A stretch of 64,000 nt of DNA. It comes from Paraburkholderia solisilvae (GTDB lineage: Bacteria > Pseudomonadota > Gammaproteobacteria > Burkholderiales > Burkholderiaceae). The DNA is taken from assembly GCF_902859875.1 (NCBI RefSeq), contig NZ_CADIKF010000007.1, positions 62,001 through 126,000 of the forward strand, read 5' to 3'. A program made the translations under genes and the position numbers. Shown piece by piece: positions 59,727 through 64,000 of the stretch. The notes under the pieces were generated by a model, which saw only the letters and a list, made by a program, of their open reading frames with translations, did not search any database and was not told where the DNA came from. How positions within the stretch are numbered: the stretch's first letter is position 1; each line of letters opens with the position of its first letter.

Positions 59727-61259
59727 TTGCCACTTGTCACAGCCGATGTATTGACTGACTCGTACGACCATATCGTCATTGGTGGTGGATCAGCTGGCGC
59801 TCTCATTGCCGCAAGACTGTCCGAGGATAGCGAGTGCCGCGTCCTGCTTATCGAGGCTGGCGATGCCTCCGTAGATCGACCTTCAATGGTCGATCCGGCT
59901 CTCTGGTTTACCAATTTCGGAACCGCGGCGGACTGGCAGTATCGTACCGTCGAGCAGCCAAACGCTAACGGACGAAGATTCGACTGGAACCGCGGGAAAG
60001 TACTCGGCGGATCAAGCAGTATCGACGCCGCGGTTTGGGTGTGGGGACATCCAGCTGACTTTGATGCGTGGGCGGATGCGGGCAATATCGGGTGGGATTT
60101 CGGAAGTCTCAAGCCGATTTTCCAACGCCTTGAAACGCGTCTGCATGGTTCCTGCGATGGACGACGTGGCAACTCGGGGCGCATGCGTTTGACCTCCACC
60201 TCGGACCGCGTGCCGCTCACAACGGCTTTCTTTCAAGCGTGCAAGGAGATGGGTCACGCGGTGCTTGACGACGTAAGCGGGCCGATCAGCGAAGGCTGTG
60301 GAACCTACGATTTCACCGTCGTGAATGGGCAACGCTTTAGCGTCACGCGGGCTTTCCTCCTTCCTTCGATCAGTCGTCCGAATCTCTCTGTTTTAACCGA
60401 TGCTAACGTCGATTCATTGATATTTGACGGGACGCGCTGCGCGGGTGTTCGGGGTGAGGCTGACGGGAAATTGCTGGAGATCCGGTCACGCCATGACGTT
60501 GTGTTGAGTGCCGGGGTGATGGGTTCTCCCCGCTTGTTGATGCGCTCTGGGGTCGGCGATGCAGCGGAACTGGAGCGGCTCGGATTGAACGTAGTCGCGA
60601 ATCTACCCGGTGTCGGCGAGAATCTCCATGACCATTGCCTCGTGAGTGCTTTTGCCGCGGAGGCAGCCGCCGCTACCAAAAGTGTGGGCGCCCGTCTTTA
60701 CGCACGCACAAGCGATGGGATACCTGCGCCCGATCACGAAGTGATCATCTCAGCCTGGTCAACCGGACAGTCAGACGTGCCAGTGGAGAGAGGCTTCTCG
60801 CTACACACGGCGCTTGTACGTCCGCAAAGTCGAGGTCGACTCGCGCTTACATCGACTGATTGGGATGCGCCGCTTCTTATCGACCCCGGATACTTTGCTG
60901 AACCAGCCGATTTAGCCGCGTTATGTACTGCCGTCGAGATGTGCGTCGATCTCGCTGCAGCACCGGCGCTACTCAAGCAACGTTCGGGCTCGGTACGGAC
61001 ACCGCCTTCGAGTAAGGTGAAGCTACGCGAGTTCGTCAGGAACAACATGGGTACTTACTGGAACCCGGTTGGAACATGTTCAATGGGGGTTGACGCACGT
61101 TCGGTCGTAGACCCAACCCTTTGTGTCCACGGTGTTTCTAATCTGAGAGTGGCTGACAGCTCGGTGATGCCGAGAATAACGACCGGAAACACCCTCGCAC
61201 CCACATTGGTCATTGCAGAACGCGCAGCTAGCCTGATGACGGCAGCTACATCGGCGTAG
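59727..61259 (+). CDS. GMC-family FAD oxidoreductase with altered active-site His
   Basis: The start is TTG with GCGGGAG nine bases upstream; 510 residues. The FAD motif is HIVIGGGSAGALIAARL with the distal acidic residue in VLLIEAGDAS. RGKVLGGSSSIDAAVWVWG is GMC signature 1; SAGVMGSPRLLMRSGVG is signature 2. In the C-terminal active site the family pattern Y-H-P-V-G-T-C-x-MG reads GTYWNPVGTCSMG, so Asn replaces the catalytic His; the second residue (Asn in TTGNTLAPT) is present. Typical GMC members oxidise alcohols such as choline. With the His lost, activity may be changed. Confidence 0.9.
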   Translation: MPLVTADVLTDSYDHIVIGGGSAGALIAARLSEDSECRVLLIEAGDASVDRPSMVDPALWFTNFGTAADWQYRTVEQPNANGRRFDWNRGKVLGGSSSIDAAVWVWGHPADFDAWADAGNIGWDFGSLKPIFQRLETRLHGSCDGRRGNSGRMRLTSTSDRVPLTTAFFQACKEMGHAVLDDVSGPISEGCGTYDFTVVNGQRFSVTRAFLLPSISRPNLSVLTDANVDSLIFDGTRCAGVRGEADGKLLEIRSRHDVVLSAGVMGSPRLLMRSGVGDAAELERLGLNVVANLPGVGENLHDHCLVSAFAAEAAAATKSVGARLYARTSDGIPAPDHEVIISAWSTGQSDVPVERGFSLHTALVRPQSRGRLALTSTDWDAPLLIDPGYFAEPADLAALCTAVEMCVDLAAAPALLKQRSGSVRTPPSSKVKLREFVRNNMGTYWNPVGTCSMGVDARSVVDPTLCVHGVSNLRVADSSVMPRITTGNTLAPTLVIAERAASLMTAATSA

Positions 61260-63594
61260 CGTTGCCGCCCTGCCCCGCGACTTCAGTCAGCCGCCGCGTA
61301 TACTCGCCCGGCGCCACCGGCCGGCCGAACAGATACCCCTGTTGCCGGTCGCAGCCAATCGAGCGCAGAAACGCCGACTGCGCGGACGTCTCGACACCTT
61401 CCGCGGTCACGTTCATCCCCAGCGAATGCGCCATCGCGACCACCGCGTGCGTAATCGCAACCGCGTCGCGATGATCCGGCAAGCCGGCCACGAACGAGCG
61501 GTCCACCTTCAGGTTATGCAGCGGAAAACGCTTCAGATACGACAGCGACGAATACCCGGTGCCGAAGTCGTCGACCGAGATGCGCACGCCCATGCGCGAC
61601 AGCGACGTCAGCATTGGCATCACCGGCGCGCGCTCGCTCATCAGCAGACCTTCGGTAATCTCGAGTTCGAGCGCGGCGGGATCGAGCCGCGCCGCCGCCA
61701 GACACTGCGCGACCTCCTGCACGAGCCCTTCGTTGAACTGCCGCGGCGACAGGTTCACCGCAATCATCAGATCCGGTGCGATCGTCTTGCGCCATTCGGC
61801 GGCTTGCGCACAGGCACGCTCGAGCAGCCACCGGCCGAGCGACACGATCAGTCCGGTGTCTTCCGCGACCGGAATGAACTCGATCGGCGACACGTCGCCG
61901 AGCGCATCGTTATGCCAGCGCATCAACGCTTCGGCGCCGACCGTGCGGCCGCTGATGCCGTCGACGATCGGCTGGTACACGAGGCGCAGTTCGTCGGCCG
62001 CGAGCGCGCGCCGCAGCGACTGCTCGATCGAGAAGCGGCGCTGCAGCTGCCGGCTCAATTCCTTCGTGAAGAATTCGAAGCTGTTGCGGCCGCGCTGCTT
62101 CGCCTGATACATCGCTGAATCCGCGTTGCGCATCAGCGTTGCCGCGTCGCGGCCGTCTTCCGGACACACACTGATGCCGATCGACGCGCCCAGATAGTAT
62201 TCGTTGTCCGCCACGGCGAACGGCATCGCAATCGTCTCCAGCACCTCGCGCGCGAGCGCGGTGAGGTGCGCGACGCTTTCATAGCCGCTCACGACAATCA
62301 CGAACTCGTCGCCGCCCACCCGCGCGAGTGTATCGCCCTTATGCACACAGGCGGCGAGGCGCCGCGCGACGCTGCACAGCAACGCGTCGCCGGCTTCGTG
62401 GCCGGCCGTGTCGTTGACCTTCTTGAAGCCGTCGAGATCGACGAACAGCACCGCGACGCGCGGCACCGTGCCGGCGCGGCCGTCGGCCGGTTCGAGCAGC
62501 TCGCGCATGCGGTCCGACAGATACGCGCGGTTGAAGAGCCCCGTCAGCGGATCGCGCGTCGCGAGATATTCGAGCTGGCGTTGCGCGGCACGCACCGGGC
62601 CGATGTCGTTGAACGAGATCAGCACCGCGCCCGGCTCGAGCTCGCCGGGTTTGATGATCGGCACGAAGTTCGCGGTGATCCAGATCGTCTCGCCGATGGC
62701 CAGCTCGACCGACATCGTCACGCCAAGCACCGGTTTGCCGGTGGACAGCACCTGCAGCGTCGGCCGGTCCGGCGTCTCGATGACCGAGCCGTCTTCGCGC
62801 CGCGCATGCAGCATCACGTTCGAGATATTCGTGCCGATGATCGCCGGCGTCGTGCGCAGCATATGCATTGCGCTCGGATTGCACGCGAGCACTTCGCCGC
62901 TGCGCGACTGCACGACGATCCCTTCGTTCAGATGCGCGACCACCAGCCGATGGTGCTCCTCGCTTTGCGCAAGACGCAGGCGGATGCGGTCCTGGTGAAT
63001 CGCGAGCCCGACCGTGCGGCCGATGTCGCGCAGAACGGTTTCTTCGACGTCGGTCGGCCGGCGCGGCGCGTGGTGATACACCGCGAACGCGCCCAATACG
63101 CCGCCCGTCTCGTCCTCGAACGGAATCGACCAGCACGCGCGCAGACCGAACGGCACCGCAAGATGCCGATGGTCCGCCCAGAGCGGATCGCTTTCGATAT
63201 CTTCCGCAACGACCATACGGCGCTCGTACATCGCAGTGCCGCATGAACCGGCGCGCGGGCCGATTTCGAAGTCGCGGAGCCCCGCATGGAAGGCGGCGGG
63301 CAGCGACGGCGCGGCGCCGACCCGCGCATGCCGTCCGTCGGTGTCGAGCACCAGCACCGAGCAGGCCGCGCCGTCGCCGAGCAGCGACTCCGCGCGCCGG
63401 CACACTTCGGCGAGCAATTCCGGCAGCGGCGCGCTGCGTGTGAGCAGGCGCAGCACGGCGCGCTCGGACTCGAGCACCTGGGCGGCCACGGCCGGACGAT
63501 AGCCGCCGCTGTCATGCGCGGGGCTGGTTTCGCGTTCGGACGCGTTGCAAGATGGGCTTTCAGTCATCCTGTCTGCAGTATCGTGATGGTTCAT
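61246..63594 (-). CDS. GAF-PAS-GGDEF-EAL protein (c-di-GMP cyclase/phosphodiesterase)
   Basis: The start at MNHHDTADRM with AAAAGGG upstream gives 782 residues. A GAF domain (~40-190) begins near RPAVAAQVLESERAVLRLLT. A PAS domain (~200-325) follows. The GGDEF domain (~345-500) has TRDPLTGLFNRAYL and an intact VGGDEFVIVV. The EAL domain (~520-775) has VGAEALMRWHND (EAL as EAL), ELEITEGLLM and SVDDFGTGYSSLSYLKRFPL, so both catalytic sites look intact. It is soluble, with no membrane helix. Its stop overlaps the 3' end of the GMC gene by 14 bases on the opposite strand. Confidence 0.95.
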   Translation of the reverse strand: MNHHDTADRMTESPSCNASERETSPAHDSGGYRPAVAAQVLESERAVLRLLTRSAPLPELLAEVCRRAESLLGDGAACSVLVLDTDGRHARVGAAPSLPAAFHAGLRDFEIGPRAGSCGTAMYERRMVVAEDIESDPLWADHRHLAVPFGLRACWSIPFEDETGGVLGAFAVYHHAPRRPTDVEETVLRDIGRTVGLAIHQDRIRLRLAQSEEHHRLVVAHLNEGIVVQSRSGEVLACNPSAMHMLRTTPAIIGTNISNVMLHARREDGSVIETPDRPTLQVLSTGKPVLGVTMSVELAIGETIWITANFVPIIKPGELEPGAVLISFNDIGPVRAAQRQLEYLATRDPLTGLFNRAYLSDRMRELLEPADGRAGTVPRVAVLFVDLDGFKKVNDTAGHEAGDALLCSVARRLAACVHKGDTLARVGGDEFVIVVSGYESVAHLTALAREVLETIAMPFAVADNEYYLGASIGISVCPEDGRDAATLMRNADSAMYQAKQRGRNSFEFFTKELSRQLQRRFSIEQSLRRALAADELRLVYQPIVDGISGRTVGAEALMRWHNDALGDVSPIEFIPVAEDTGLIVSLGRWLLERACAQAAEWRKTIAPDLMIAVNLSPRQFNEGLVQEVAQCLAAARLDPAALELEITEGLLMSERAPVMPMLTSLSRMGVRISVDDFGTGYSSLSYLKRFPLHNLKVDRSFVAGLPDHRDAVAITHAVVAMAHSLGMNVTAEGVETSAQSAFLRSIGCDRQQGYLFGRPVAPGEYTRRLTEVAGQGGNATPM

Positions 63595-63691
63595 CGGTGC
63601 CCTTTTCAACGCGACATCGGCAAATGAACGCGATTCAAACAGCCGGGTTTACGCTAACCCTCATGCGTATCGAATAACGGCAATAAAAAGT

Positions 63692-64000
63692 TCATGAAGC
63701 GGGACGGCTTGCGGCGAGCGGCGTGAGAAATTCCGACAACCCGGTCAATATGATCTGCACGCCGATGCAAAGCAGCAGAAAGGCCGATACGCGCAACGCG
63801 ACCTTGGTGCCCTCCTTGCCGAGAATGTGCGCGATATAGGCGGCGCGGCTGTACGTGAAATAGATGACCAGCATGACCAGCAGCGAGATCGCAATCGATG
63901 CGATCGACGACAGCACGAATTCCGACAGTTTGTGCGTGCGGTTCGCGTTCAGCGCAATCGCCGTGGCGATCGTGCCGGGGCCGGTGGTGAGCGGCATCGT
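63692..64000 (-). CDS. MarC-family integral membrane protein, C-terminal part (cut by window edge)
   Basis: The gene runs off the right edge; its N-terminus is missing. The visible ~100 residues show MPLTTGPGTIATAIALN, the MarC signature P-x-x-x-GPG, followed by three hydrophobic helices: VLSSIASIAISLLVMLVIYF, an intermediate, and ALRVSAFLLLCIGVQIILTGL. MarC proteins have about six helices and unknown transport function; earlier links to antibiotic resistance were not confirmed. It lies about 100 bases from the GGDEF-EAL gene, on the same strand. Confidence 0.9.
   Translation of the reverse strand, partial: TMPLTTGPGTIATAIALNANRTHKLSEFVLSSIASIAISLLVMLVIYFTYSRAAYIAHILGKEGTKVALRVSAFLLLCIGVQIILTGLSEFLTPLAASRPAS

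Noticed and set aside
1..64000. CRISPR arrays, tRNA/rRNA genes, insertion sequences or prophage genes
   Set aside because: No regular repeat-spacer pattern, cloverleaf-like gene, transposase or phage structural protein was seen on either strand.

Overview
The window is about 64 kb of GC-rich DNA from a Burkholderia-like betaproteobacterium, probably Paraburkholderia or a close relative. The clues are an OmpC/Gram_neg_porin-type porin, a DUF4148 secreted protein, a DUF3141 hydrolase, a Pao-type aldehyde oxidoreductase, several LysR/AraC/HxlR regulators and frequent TTG starts with good Shine-Dalgarno sequences. The genus is inferred from gene content only. I found no tRNA, rRNA, CRISPR array, insertion sequence or replication origin.

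Layout. 0-7.5 kb: the end of a PLP aminotransferase, a porin, an AtzH/HpxZ-like protein, a DUF4148 protein, a pirin, a HAD phosphatase and a LysR regulator. 7.7-11.7 kb: a three-gene molybdenum aldehyde oxidoreductase operon (paoABC-like) divergent from a GST-like gene. 12.7-33 kb: a block typical of oxygen limitation and fermentation. It holds a PTS-IIA-domain protein, a universal stress protein, an SDR, a coiled-coil protein, a small RRM-like protein, FabI, acetate kinase, phosphate acetyltransferase and DUF3141 on the minus strand. An AspT-type antiporter, glutamate decarboxylase, PPK2 and a SulP transporter lie on the plus strand, followed by a KdpDE two-component system without its potassium pump. 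From memory this resembles the low-oxygen-activated (lxa) locus described in B. cenocepacia. A shared palindrome (TTGGACCAARGTCC) lies upstream of two of its transcription units.

33-40 kb: a cupin-Nudix fusion, a membrane diguanylate cyclase, an unrecognised 199-residue protein next to a two-HKD phospholipase-D-like protein, and a short-chain dehydrogenase remnant. 40-43.7 kb: an AraC regulator divergent from a beta-keto acid cleavage enzyme and an MFS transporter. 44-61 kb: an accessory stretch with two divergent HxlR/NmrA pairs, a LodA-like/LodB-like pair (quinone-cofactor oxidase plus flavoprotein), two tautomerase-like proteins, DUF302, a second pirin, a Tat-exported crotonase-fold protein with a membrane protein, a carotenoid-biosynthesis-like membrane protein, an AraC regulator and a GMC oxidoreductase with an altered active site. 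61-64 kb: a GAF-PAS-GGDEF-EAL protein and a truncated MarC.

The most distinctive signals are regulatory palindromes. Three matching sites (ACTCTyATnATrAGAG) suggest a small HxlR regulon covering NmrA, HxlR and the membrane-protein/crotonase operon. A perfect 30-bp palindrome lies just upstream of the carotenoid-like gene, and a perfect 20-bp inverted repeat lies ahead of the LodA-like gene. The best candidates for undescribed systems are the LodA/LodB-like pair and the 199-residue protein/PLD pair. Both rest on motif reading without any database search.
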